From an uncultured Gammaproteobacteria bacterium (GTDB taxonomy: Bacteria; Pseudomonadota; Gammaproteobacteria; Chromatiales; Chromatiaceae): DNA of 22,881 nucleotides. The notes below the pieces were generated by a model. It was not told the DNA's origin and ran no database searches. It saw only the letters and a list, made by a program, of their open reading frames with translations. The stretch covers positions 1 to 22,881 of the forward strand of contig CALAZS010000101.1 in the NCBI GenBank assembly GCA_937926265.1. The letters are read 5' to 3'. Positions 1 to 6,873 of the stretch are shown here, piece by piece; position 1 is the stretch's first letter, and each line of letters begins with the position of its first letter. The position numbers and the translations under genes are program-made.

Positions 1-283
1 CAGCACCACCGCACTTGCCTTCGCCGCATTTACCTTCAGAGGATTTGGCAGAAGATTTTTCAGCACCACCGCATTTACCTTCACCACACTTGCCTTCAGC
101 AGGTTTGCTGCCGCATTTTCCTTCACCGCATTTACCTTCCATAGCAACCTGCATGTAGCCGCTGTTGAGTTCCTGCATTGCGAACGGGTTTTCAGCTGAA
201 ACAGCAGTAGTTGCAGTCAGTCCACCGACAACCGCCGCACCGATTGCTGCTACTAAAGGTTTCTTGATAGATGTTTTAGACAT
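1..283 (-). CDS. hvfA: HvfA-type Cys-rich RiPP metallophore precursor (partial, 3' end outside window)
   Basis: The first 94 codons of a small secreted protein are visible; the rest lies left of the window. The N-terminus is a signal peptide: basic start (K3, K7, K8), an Ala/Gly/Val-rich core, and a likely cut after A30 (VSA|EN). After a short spacer come three tandem pairs of EGKCG at residues 49-58, 63-72 and 83-92, joined by short Ala/Ser/Lys linkers. In the HvfA family these motifs are the sites where a DUF692 (MNIO) enzyme with a DUF2063 partner converts Cys residues to oxazolone/thioamide copper ligands; a DoxX-like protein often completes the operon. Those partners would lie downstream, outside the window. 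The start is ATG at 283 with a strong AGGAGG Shine-Dalgarno at 289-294. Family assignment rests on the repeated motif plus signal peptide and is quite secure; the modification itself is inferred. Confidence 0.88.
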   Translation of the reverse strand, partial: MSKTSIKKPLVAAIGAAVVGGLTATTAVSAENPFAMQELNSGYMQVAMEGKCGEGKCGSKPAEGKCGEGKCGGAEKSSAKSSEGKCGEGKCGGA

Positions 284-350
284 AATTGCCTCCTAAGCAA
301 TAAAAAATTTGGCTTAACGCCGATTAAAATTCCAGGTTTCAATTCTGGGG

Positions 351-413
351 GTAACTGTGATTACCGTGTCGAAAAATAAGACCGAGACAAGAATGATTTT
401 GTTTCACAGTTAC
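351..413. promoter_or_regulatory. Long-spaced inverted repeat upstream of hvfA; possible control region
   Basis: A perfect 9-bp inverted repeat, GTAACTGTG (351-359) and CACAGTTAC (405-413), is separated by 45 bp. It lies between the end of the DUF1841 gene and the hvfA start; the right arm overlaps the DUF1841 stop codon. On the minus strand the upstream arm reads TGTAACTGTG, which resembles the GTAAC-type -35 box of some ECF sigma factors; a GTCT-like -10 follows about 20 bp later, but the fit is loose. No T-run follows the repeat, so it is not a typical terminator. It could be an operator or chance. Confidence 0.35.
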
Positions 414-835
414 AGTAATTTTTTCAGACATTCCTGATATTGCAATAAATCCGGTTCTTTTTGTGTGGTTTGTGCCTGCCATAAAATGAGCCCCAGGCAG
501 TCGATCATATGATGTTCGACATCATGGGATTTATTATATTTATTAATAAGTTGCTGGTAGATTTGCTTGATACCGGGAGGCTGGTCTGCGCCAAGCTGCT
601 CCTGGATACTGATATGCATTCCCATATGTAAAAAGGGGTTTGTTTCTCCCTGCTCTGGCATCCATTCTTTATCGAGTGTGTTGTCCCGGTCATCCAGGTA
701 GTGATGGTATTCCGGGTGTTCGTCAATTACATTGGCAACAATATGCTCCAGTGATGTGAACACTTCACCCCGGTTTTTCTTTGTCCAGACATCAAAAAAG
801 AACTGGCGCATCTGGTTTCTGTCATTGCCAAACAT
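410..835 (-). CDS. DUF1841 family protein, function unknown
   Basis: This 141-residue protein begins MFGNDRNQMRQFFFDVW, the typical opening of the DUF1841 family, which is common beside nth in gamma- and betaproteobacteria. It is soluble, with no signal peptide or membrane segment, and rich in His, Gln and acidic residues. Conserved-looking blocks are HPEYHHYL near residue 40 and NPFLHMGMHISIQEQL near residues 66-81. No enzymatic motif is recognised. Its ATG lies 3 bp after the nth stop codon, so it is almost certainly co-transcribed and translationally coupled with nth. Family assignment is by recognition of the N-terminus and the gene neighbourhood; the role is unknown. Confidence 0.85.
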   Translation of the reverse strand: MFGNDRNQMRQFFFDVWTKKNRGEVFTSLEHIVANVIDEHPEYHHYLDDRDNTLDKEWMPEQGETNPFLHMGMHISIQEQLGADQPPGIKQIYQQLINKYNKSHDVEHHMIDCLGLILWQAQTTQKEPDLLQYQECLKKLL

Positions 836-838
836 AAT

Positions 839-1474
839 TTAATTTTCGGTTTTGTCTTTGAAATCACACAGGTCTTCAATGATACAGGATCCGCAGCGTG
901 GTTTGCGCGCAATACAGGTATAGCGGCCGTGCAGAATCAGCCAGTGATGGGCATCCTGTTTAAATTCAGCCGGTACGTATCGCAGTAATTTTTTTTCTAC
1001 CTCGTTAACATCCTTGCCTTTGGCGATTCCGGTACGGTTGGATACCCTGAAAATATGCGTATCCACGGCAATGGTTGGATGACCAAAAGCCGTATTTAAA
1101 ACCACGTTGGCAGTTTTGCGTCCCACGCCGGGCAAAGCCTCCAGGGCTTTACGGTCTTCCGGGACTTCACTGTTGTATAGATCCACCAGGATCTGACAGG
1201 TCTTGATAACGTTTTTGGCCTTGCTGTTAAACAGGCCGATGGTTTTAATGGCGTCTTTTAACCTGGCTTCACCCATCCTGAGAATTTTTTCAGGGGTATT
1301 GGCTTTGGGATAAAGTTTGGCTGTTGCCTTGTTGACGCCAACATCGGTTGCCTGTGCCGAAAGTATCACAGCAATGAGTAATTCGAACGGAGTATTGTAA
1401 TTAAGCTCGGTGGTCGGGTGCGGGTTTTCTTTTCTTAGACGGCTGAATATTTCCGCTCTTTTTTCACTATTCAT
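839..1474 (-). CDS. nth: Endonuclease III (DNA glycosylase/AP lyase)
   Basis: This 211-residue protein has all hallmarks of endonuclease III, which removes oxidised pyrimidines and cleaves abasic sites in base excision repair. The helix-hairpin-helix LPGVGRKTA (residues 114-122) contains the catalytic Lys120, and the catalytic Asp138 is in AVDTH. The C-terminal 4Fe-4S cluster ligands are Cys187, Cys194, Cys197 and Cys203 (C-x6-C-x2-C-x5-C). Length and residue numbering match the Escherichia coli enzyme exactly. It follows rsxE after 40 bp on the same strand, the classical rsxABCDGE-nth order, and leads directly into the DUF1841 gene. Confidence 0.98.
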   Translation of the reverse strand: MNSEKRAEIFSRLRKENPHPTTELNYNTPFELLIAVILSAQATDVGVNKATAKLYPKANTPEKILRMGEARLKDAIKTIGLFNSKAKNVIKTCQILVDLYNSEVPEDRKALEALPGVGRKTANVVLNTAFGHPTIAVDTHIFRVSNRTGIAKGKDVNEVEKKLLRYVPAEFKQDAHHWLILHGRYTCIARKPRCGSCIIEDLCDFKDKTEN

Positions 1475-1514
1475 TTTCTATAGTGTTCATGTTTTATGAG
1501 TATACAAAGCAGAT

Positions 1515-2201
1515 TTAACTTGCCGCTGTAGCTGTTTCAGATGAAACATTTAAGGCTTTCTTTTTCTCTGCACGCTGGTCAATGATGTTTTTAACCGCAA
1601 TCAACAGACCAAGTCCAATGAAGGCTCCAGGTGGCAGGATGGCAATAAGGGCACCTTCAAAATCATCACCCAGCGAAAAGTAAACAGAGCGTGCAGCTTC
1701 GCCGAACATCAGGTGCAGATCGGCAAACAATGTGCCCTGGCCAATCAGTTCCCTGGCAGCTCCAAGCGTTACAAGTACCAGCAAAAAGCCGGTTCCCATG
1801 CTGATAGCATCAACAAGTGCAGGCATAACGCTATGCTTGGATGCATAGGCTTCAGCGCGCCCGATAATTGTACAGTTGGTCACAATCAGCGGTATGAAAA
1901 TACCGAGGATTTTATAAAGTTCAGGAAACCAGGCATTCATCGATAACTCAACAGCGGTTACGAATGAAGCAATGATTAAAACAAAAACCGGTAAGCGGAT
2001 TTCAGGGCGTACAAAGTTACGGATCAAGGAAACACTGACGTTTGAGGCGATCAGTACCATCAGGGTTGCCAGTCCCAGGCCCAGGCCGTTTACTGCCGAG
2101 TTGGTGACAGCGAGCAATGGACACAGGCCAAGTAACGCTACCAGTGCCTGGTTGTTGTGCCACAAGCCGTTATTGATAATGTCACGATAAGTTTCTGTCA
2201 T
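1515..2201 (-). CDS. rsxE: Rsx/Rnf electron transport complex subunit E
   Basis: This 228-residue integral membrane protein is the RnfE/RsxE (NqrD-like) subunit, with about six hydrophobic segments. Two Cys residues typical of the RnfA/RnfE pair are present: Cys27 in LGLCPLLAV and Cys110 in PLIVTNCTIIG. In the family these contribute to an intramembrane Fe-S cluster shared with subunit A. The protein ends in a Lys-rich, then Ala/Thr/Ser-rich tail. The start codon overlaps the rsxG stop (ATGA), indicating translational coupling. It is the last Rsx subunit gene before nth. Confidence 0.97.
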   Translation of the reverse strand: MTETYRDIINNGLWHNNQALVALLGLCPLLAVTNSAVNGLGLGLATLMVLIASNVSVSLIRNFVRPEIRLPVFVLIIASFVTAVELSMNAWFPELYKILGIFIPLIVTNCTIIGRAEAYASKHSVMPALVDAISMGTGFLLVLVTLGAARELIGQGTLFADLHLMFGEAARSVYFSLGDDFEGALIAILPPGAFIGLGLLIAVKNIIDQRAEKKKALNVSSETATAAS

Positions 2202-2878
2202 GATGCTTTCTCTTGGCCGCTTTCACTGGTATTACTAGCTGGTAAATTGGGTAAATTATTAGGCTTTACCTTAAACAACATCTCCTTGTTATCACGGAAA
2301 TACACTAACGTGTTTTTCACCGCTTTTACAATCGCCCGTGGTGTAATGGTAGCACCGGTAAACTGGTCAAAGTCACCACCATCGCGTTTTACCTTCCATT
2401 TTGATTCTTCAGGGGACAGCAATGATTTGCCGGCAAAACCTAAAACCCAGTCAGATTTTTCTTCTTCAATTTTGTCACCAAGGCCCGGCGTTTCCCTGTG
2501 CGAAACCACTTTAACACCACCCAGGCTGCCATCAGCTTTTACCGCTACCAGAAGTCGAATAGTGCCGCTGTAACCATCCGGAGCAATGGATTCAAAAACC
2601 GCTGCGACCGGCTGGTTTAGTTTGCGTCCGATGTAAACCCGGGTTTCATCATTACCAAGCAGATGAGGACTGGATACGGTCAGCGTGTCTTCCAGCATGT
2701 CGTTGTCCACATCGTCCGCCGGTATAATCTTATAAAGCTTATCCAGAAGGGCGCGCCGTTCATTGTCTGCAATTCGGTCAACCGTCGCTTCGTAGGTGTA
2801 CGCGACCAGGGCGGTACCGATCACGGCAAAAAAACCCAGTAACAGCGAAGCGACAATAACAGGATGACGGTTAATCAT
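2198..2878 (-). CDS. rsxG: Rsx/Rnf electron transport complex subunit G (FMN-binding)
   Basis: This 226-residue protein has one N-terminal membrane anchor (about residues 8-28) followed by a periplasmic FMN-binding domain. The flavinylation motif TGAT lies at residues 174-177 (DQFTGATIT); in the family the last Thr carries FMN through a phosphoester bond. The conserved HRETPGLGDKI block is at residues 128-137. It passes electrons between the Fe-S subunits and the membrane flavins of the Rnf/Rsx complex. Its start lies inside the end of rsxD (8-bp overlap), and its stop overlaps the rsxE start. Confidence 0.97.
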   Translation of the reverse strand: MINRHPVIVASLLLGFFAVIGTALVAYTYEATVDRIADNERRALLDKLYKIIPADDVDNDMLEDTLTVSSPHLLGNDETRVYIGRKLNQPVAAVFESIAPDGYSGTIRLLVAVKADGSLGGVKVVSHRETPGLGDKIEEEKSDWVLGFAGKSLLSPEESKWKVKRDGGDFDQFTGATITPRAIVKAVKNTLVYFRDNKEMLFKVKPNNLPNLPASNTSESGQEKAS

Positions 2879-3944
2879 GCTTATCTCTTTCAGCTGTTTC
2901 AGTCAGGTCAGCCTTTTGCGTTTCACCGAAGACTCTTGGCTGGGTGTAATAATCTATGGTGGGTGCTGCCATGTTCATCAGCAGAACTGCAAAAGCCACG
3001 GCATCGGGGTAACCGCCCCAGTTGCGAATCACAAACACCAGTGCTCCAATTGAAGCGCCATAGATAAGCTGACCTTTCTTGGTGGTACAGGCTGAAACAG
3101 GATCGGTAGCTATGAAAAATGCGCCTAACATGACGCCGCCACTGAAGATATGAAAAGCAGGAAATGGGTGAGTTGCAGGATCAGCCAGGTAACCCATGCT
3201 GCTGAGAACCAGCAAAGAGCCAATCATCGCTACCGGTATATGCCAGCTGATGACTTTGCGATAGAGCAGGTATAACCCCCCAAGCAGGTACCAGTTGTTA
3301 ACCCATTCCCAGCCGCGACCACCAAAATCCCCCCACAGTTGAGACTGACGGATTTCCTCAATCATCTGGTTGAGGTCCAGACGGGTAAACATTTCATCCA
3401 GCGGCGTGGCACTGGAAATGGCATCCCAGTCCAGACCTGCAGGCAGTGCCCCGGTGAAAATCACAGTGAGTGTCTGGATAAAATCAAGAGGATGCTCATT
3501 GAGCATGATTGGCGGCAACCAGCTGGTCATATGCGAGGGCCATGAAACCAGTAACAAAACGTAGGCCGCCATCGCCGGGTTGAAAGGGTTATAGCCCAGT
3601 CCACCATAAAGCTGTTTGACGATGACAATTGCAAACACAGCGCCAATTACCGTCAGCCACCAGGGCAGCAGGGGTGGAATCGCCAAAGCCAGTAAAACAG
3701 CGGTGACAACAGCAGACAGGTCACTGATAACCGGCATTACCGGACGGTTGCGCAGTTTCATCACCAGGGCTTCACTGCCAACTGCAGCAATAACCGCTAT
3801 GCAAACATTAATCAGAACACCCCAGCCGAAATACCAGGTCATGGCAATGATGCCGGGAATCAATGCCAGTAAAACCTCGAGCATAACTTTTTGTACGCTG
3901 TTGGGTTTGAAGGTATGTGGAGAAGTGCTGGTGACAAACTTCAT
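2871..3944 (-). CDS. rsxD: Rsx/Rnf electron transport complex subunit D (FMN-binding membrane subunit)
   Basis: This 357-residue polytopic membrane protein is the NqrB/RnfD homologue. It opens with the family-typical block SPH followed a few residues later by VQKVMLEVLLALIPG. GYNPFNPAMAAY (residues 117-128) is highly conserved. The likely covalent FMN site is Thr180 in SSATPLDEM. A later segment, FFIATDPVSACTT, is also diagnostic. Together with subunits A and E it forms the membrane core that couples electron flow to ion movement. The start codon overlaps the rsxC stop by 4 bp (ATGA). Confidence 0.97.
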   Translation of the reverse strand: MKFVTSTSPHTFKPNSVQKVMLEVLLALIPGIIAMTWYFGWGVLINVCIAVIAAVGSEALVMKLRNRPVMPVISDLSAVVTAVLLALAIPPLLPWWLTVIGAVFAIVIVKQLYGGLGYNPFNPAMAAYVLLLVSWPSHMTSWLPPIMLNEHPLDFIQTLTVIFTGALPAGLDWDAISSATPLDEMFTRLDLNQMIEEIRQSQLWGDFGGRGWEWVNNWYLLGGLYLLYRKVISWHIPVAMIGSLLVLSSMGYLADPATHPFPAFHIFSGGVMLGAFFIATDPVSACTTKKGQLIYGASIGALVFVIRNWGGYPDAVAFAVLLMNMAAPTIDYYTQPRVFGETQKADLTETAERDKHD

Positions 3945-5605
3945 GATGGATTGTCCTCGCGGCGTTTATCAGCAGCTTCGATCTGTTTTTGCTGGGCCTG
4001 GGTCAGGTTTTCAGTATTGGCGGGTTTAACCCCGGCATCCTGTAACTTTTTTTTCTTTTCTGCGACGCGTTTCATCGCAGCTTCAATCGCGGCTTTTTGG
4101 GGATCTTTGGCTACCCCGCTTTTGGCATTAAGCGCTTCTTTTTTCTTGCGCAGCTTGGCGTCTTTTTCGGCTTTTATGCGTGCCAGCCTGGCTTCACGAA
4201 ATTCATGGCGCCGACGGGCAATATCCGCTTTTCTTTTTTCTTCTTCGCGTGCCCAGACTTCTGTTTTGGCAAAACGGTAATACTGAACCAGGGGGATGTG
4301 GGAAGGACAGACATGCGCGCAACAGCCACATTCAATACAGTCAAACAGGTTGTATTCCTGTACGTTGTCAAAATCCTTGGCACGAGCAAACCAGTATAGT
4401 TGTTGCGGTAACAGGCTGGCAGGGCAGACGCTGGCACATTTGCCACAGCGTATGCAGGCCATTGCCGGCGAGTTTTCCGGGGCGTCTTGCTTAGTGGTCA
4501 CTAAAATGCAATTGGTACCTTTGCTGGCAGGCAAATTATCATCGTGCAGTGTAAAGCCCATCATCGGGCCGCCAAGAATAAGTTCCTTAACGTTTTTCCG
4601 GTAACCACCAGCCTGTTCAACCAGAAAGTTAATAGGTGTACCGTTGGCGACCAGCATGTTTTTGGGTTCTGCCACACCTTCACCTGTGACGGTCACTAAA
4701 CGGGAAATCAGCGGTTTGCCAAGCTCTACAGCTTCGTAGATAGCATAGAGCGTGGCAACGTTATGACAGACGATACCGATATCAGCAGGGATACCGTGAC
4801 GGGGCACTTCCTTGCCGGTAAGAATTTTAATCAGTTGCTTTTCACCGCCACTGGGATACACAGTCGGGATGACAACAATTTCAACATGTCCAGCCCCGGC
4901 TTTATCTATCGCGGTTTGCATGGCCTTGATGGCATCTGGTTTGTTGTCTTCAATGCCAATCAGGCAATGACCAGCCTGAATGACATGCAGGGTGATTAAA
5001 ATACCCTGTAAAATTTCATCCGCATGCGACTGCATCAGCGCATCGTCGCAGGTGATGTAAGGTTCACATTCAGCGGCATTAACAATCAGGGTCTGAATAT
5101 CTTTGCCCGGGCCGGGGTTAAGTTTGACGCCACTTGGGAATGTTGCGCCACCGAGGCCGACAATGCCTGCCCAACGGATGCGATCACGCAACTCGGCTTC
5201 AGAATAATCAAGGAAAGGTTGCATCGGTTCCGGGAGATCTTCGTACCAGGCGTCGTTGCAATCGGCTTCAATGGTTATGCAAAGATCTTTAAGGCCTGAA
5301 GGATGCGGAACAGCCTGCTCGTCGATCGCGATAACTGTGCCCGAAGTTGAAGCATGAATCGAGGCGCTGACATAGTCCTTGGCCTGTGCAATCAATTGTC
5401 CCTTGGCGACTTTATCGCCAACCTTAACAATTACCTCGGGCGCCTCGCCAATGTGCTGTTGAATCGGGATGATGACTTTGTCAGGCACCGGCAACTTTGC
5501 AATGTCTGCCTGTAATGACATGGTTTTTTTATCGTCCAGGTGTAAACCACCATGGAAATCCCAGAGTTTGCGTTTCGTAGAAAAAGCTGTCTTTTGCGAA
5601 TGCAT
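3941..5605 (-). CDS. rsxC: Rsx/Rnf electron transport complex subunit C (NADH/FMN and Fe-S subunit)
   Basis: The 554-residue product contains the GLGGATFP flavin/NADH-binding loop near residue 150 and two 4Fe-4S motifs, CIRCGKCASVCP (Cys384, 387, 390, 394) and CIECGCCAHVCP (Cys423, 426, 429, 433). A Lys/Ala/Glu-rich, probably coiled tail occupies the last 100 residues or so, as in many gammaproteobacterial RsxC proteins. I chose ATG at 5605, which overlaps the rsxB stop as TGATG and has an AGGGAAG Shine-Dalgarno upstream; the in-frame GTG at 5608 would add one residue. This peripheral subunit is the NADH-side entry or exit of the complex. Confidence 0.96.
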   Translation of the reverse strand: MHSQKTAFSTKRKLWDFHGGLHLDDKKTMSLQADIAKLPVPDKVIIPIQQHIGEAPEVIVKVGDKVAKGQLIAQAKDYVSASIHASTSGTVIAIDEQAVPHPSGLKDLCITIEADCNDAWYEDLPEPMQPFLDYSEAELRDRIRWAGIVGLGGATFPSGVKLNPGPGKDIQTLIVNAAECEPYITCDDALMQSHADEILQGILITLHVIQAGHCLIGIEDNKPDAIKAMQTAIDKAGAGHVEIVVIPTVYPSGGEKQLIKILTGKEVPRHGIPADIGIVCHNVATLYAIYEAVELGKPLISRLVTVTGEGVAEPKNMLVANGTPINFLVEQAGGYRKNVKELILGGPMMGFTLHDDNLPASKGTNCILVTTKQDAPENSPAMACIRCGKCASVCPASLLPQQLYWFARAKDFDNVQEYNLFDCIECGCCAHVCPSHIPLVQYYRFAKTEVWAREEEKRKADIARRRHEFREARLARIKAEKDAKLRKKKEALNAKSGVAKDPQKAAIEAAMKRVAEKKKKLQDAGVKPANTENLTQAQQKQIEAADKRREDNPS

Positions 5606-6183
5606 CACGAAGCTTCCCTGATTGGTTGTTCTGCCTCAGGTTGATTTGACTGATCAGATTGTGGAAACGGCCATTTCCAACTGGTAATGCCTTCTTCAAC
5701 AGGATGCATATGAATGCATTCGACCGGGCAGGGTGGAATGCATAATTCACAACCGGTGCATTCATTCGAAATAACCGTGTGCATGCTTTTGGCGGCGCCA
5801 AGGATTGCATCAACAGGACAGGCCTGGATACACAGGGTGCAGCCAATACATTCTTCTTCGACAATAAAGGCGACTGACTTGGGTTTTTCAGCTGCCTCGG
5901 CATCTTCCAAAGTTACCGGGTCACGTCCAAGCAACTCGGAAAGGGCAATCATCGTCACTTCTCCACCCGGGGGACATTTGTTGGCAATCTCGCCATCGGC
6001 AATCGCTTCAGCATACGGGCGGCAACCGGCATAACCGCATTGGCCACATTGGGTCTGGGGTAACAGAGAATCAATCTGATCGACAATCGGGTCGCCATCG
6101 ACATGAAACTTGATTGAAGCATATCCAAGCAATAATCCGAACAGGATGGCAAGCATGGTGATTGTGACAATAGCCGTAAACAT
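5605..6183 (-). CDS. rsxB: Rsx/Rnf electron transport complex subunit B (ferredoxin-like)
   Basis: This 192-residue protein has an N-terminal membrane anchor (about residues 4-24) and three Fe-S binding regions. The first is the RnfB-type domain with Cys46, Cys49, Cys54 and Cys70. The other two are ferredoxin-type motifs, CIGCTLCIQACP (Cys112, 115, 118, 122) and CTGCELCIPPCP (Cys142, 145, 148, 152). It links soluble electron carriers to the membrane complex. The tail after residue 160 is short and Gln/Pro/Glu-rich. It begins 21 bp after rsxA, and its stop overlaps the rsxC start. Confidence 0.97.
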   Translation of the reverse strand: MFTAIVTITMLAILFGLLLGYASIKFHVDGDPIVDQIDSLLPQTQCGQCGYAGCRPYAEAIADGEIANKCPPGGEVTMIALSELLGRDPVTLEDAEAAEKPKSVAFIVEEECIGCTLCIQACPVDAILGAAKSMHTVISNECTGCELCIPPCPVECIHMHPVEEGITSWKWPFPQSDQSNQPEAEQPIREAS

Positions 6184-6204
6184 AATCGTTTATTTGTTCA
6201 CCAT

Positions 6205-6786
6205 TTATATATTCACCAGTCCGGCAAATCCCATGAACGCCATCGACATGATACCGGCCGTAATCAATGCAATGGCATTGCCCTGGAAAGGTATCGGTAC
6301 ATCGGCAACGGCAACGCGTTCACGAATCGCAGCAAACAGTACCAGCACCAGTGAGAAACCAACGGCGGCACCAAAACCATACAATGCAGATTCAATAAAA
6401 CCGTGGGATTCCTGGGTGTTCAGCAGTGCCACACCCAGTACGGCGCAGTTGGTGGTTATTAATGGCAGGAAGATACCCAGCACCTGGTAAAGCAGCGGGC
6501 TGGTTTTATGCATGACCATTTCGGTAAATTGCACAACGACTGCGATCACCATGATAAAGGCGATGGTTCGCAGGTATTCAATGCCAAGCGGGATAAGCAG
6601 GTATTCGTTTACCAGGTAGGAACAGACCGAAGACAGCGTCAAAACAAACGTGGTCGCAAGCCCCATCCCGGTGGCGGTTTCCAGTTTGCGCGACACACCC
6701 ATGAATGGGCACAGGCCGAGAAACTTCACCAGAACGAAGTTGTTCACCAGGATCGTGCTAACCAGTATGAGCGCGTATTCAGTCAT
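6205..6786 (-). CDS. rsxA: Rsx/Rnf electron transport complex subunit A
   Basis: This 193-residue membrane protein with about six hydrophobic segments is the RnfA/RsxA (NqrE-like) subunit. Cys26 (LGLCPFMGVS) and Cys114 (PLITTNCAVLG) mirror those of RsxE and are the expected intramembrane cluster ligands. It is the first gene of the rsx operon, read right to left. The Shine-Dalgarno before the ATG is weak. It begins 87 bp after the end of metG, which is transcribed the same way, with no obvious terminator between, so some readthrough from metG is possible. Confidence 0.97.
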   Translation of the reverse strand: MTEYALILVSTILVNNFVLVKFLGLCPFMGVSRKLETATGMGLATTFVLTLSSVCSYLVNEYLLIPLGIEYLRTIAFIMVIAVVVQFTEMVMHKTSPLLYQVLGIFLPLITTNCAVLGVALLNTQESHGFIESALYGFGAAVGFSLVLVLFAAIRERVAVADVPIPFQGNAIALITAGIMSMAFMGFAGLVNI

Positions 6787-6817
6787 CTATAGTCTGTATG
6801 CAGATAATTTCTTGCAA

Positions 6818-6826
6818 ATCATACCA
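6818..6826 (-). promoter_or_regulatory. Possible extended -10 promoter for the rsx operon
   Basis: On the minus strand the sequence TGGTATGAT fits an extended -10 element (TGn followed by a TATAAT-like hexamer). It lies about 30 bp upstream of the rsxA start, in the only gap wide enough for a promoter between metG and rsxA. No convincing -35 box is visible, which extended -10 promoters can tolerate. Confidence 0.35.
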
Positions 6827-6873
6827 TTTATAGCTGGTTTGCGTACTTGATAAAGGTTAAAGAAATCGCGGGT

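Noticed and set aside
1..140. Short direct DNA repeats that could suggest a CRISPR or minisatellite
   Set aside because: They encode the in-frame EGKCG peptide motifs after a signal peptide with a good ribosome-binding site, so they are coding repeats.
4174..4446. Overlapping open frames in rsxC, including Lys-rich ones
   Set aside because: They are shadows of the rsxC gene, which carries the conserved Fe-S motifs in its own frame.
5606..5608. GTG start of rsxC
   Set aside because: The next codon, ATG at 5605, forms the usual TGATG overlap with the rsxB stop.
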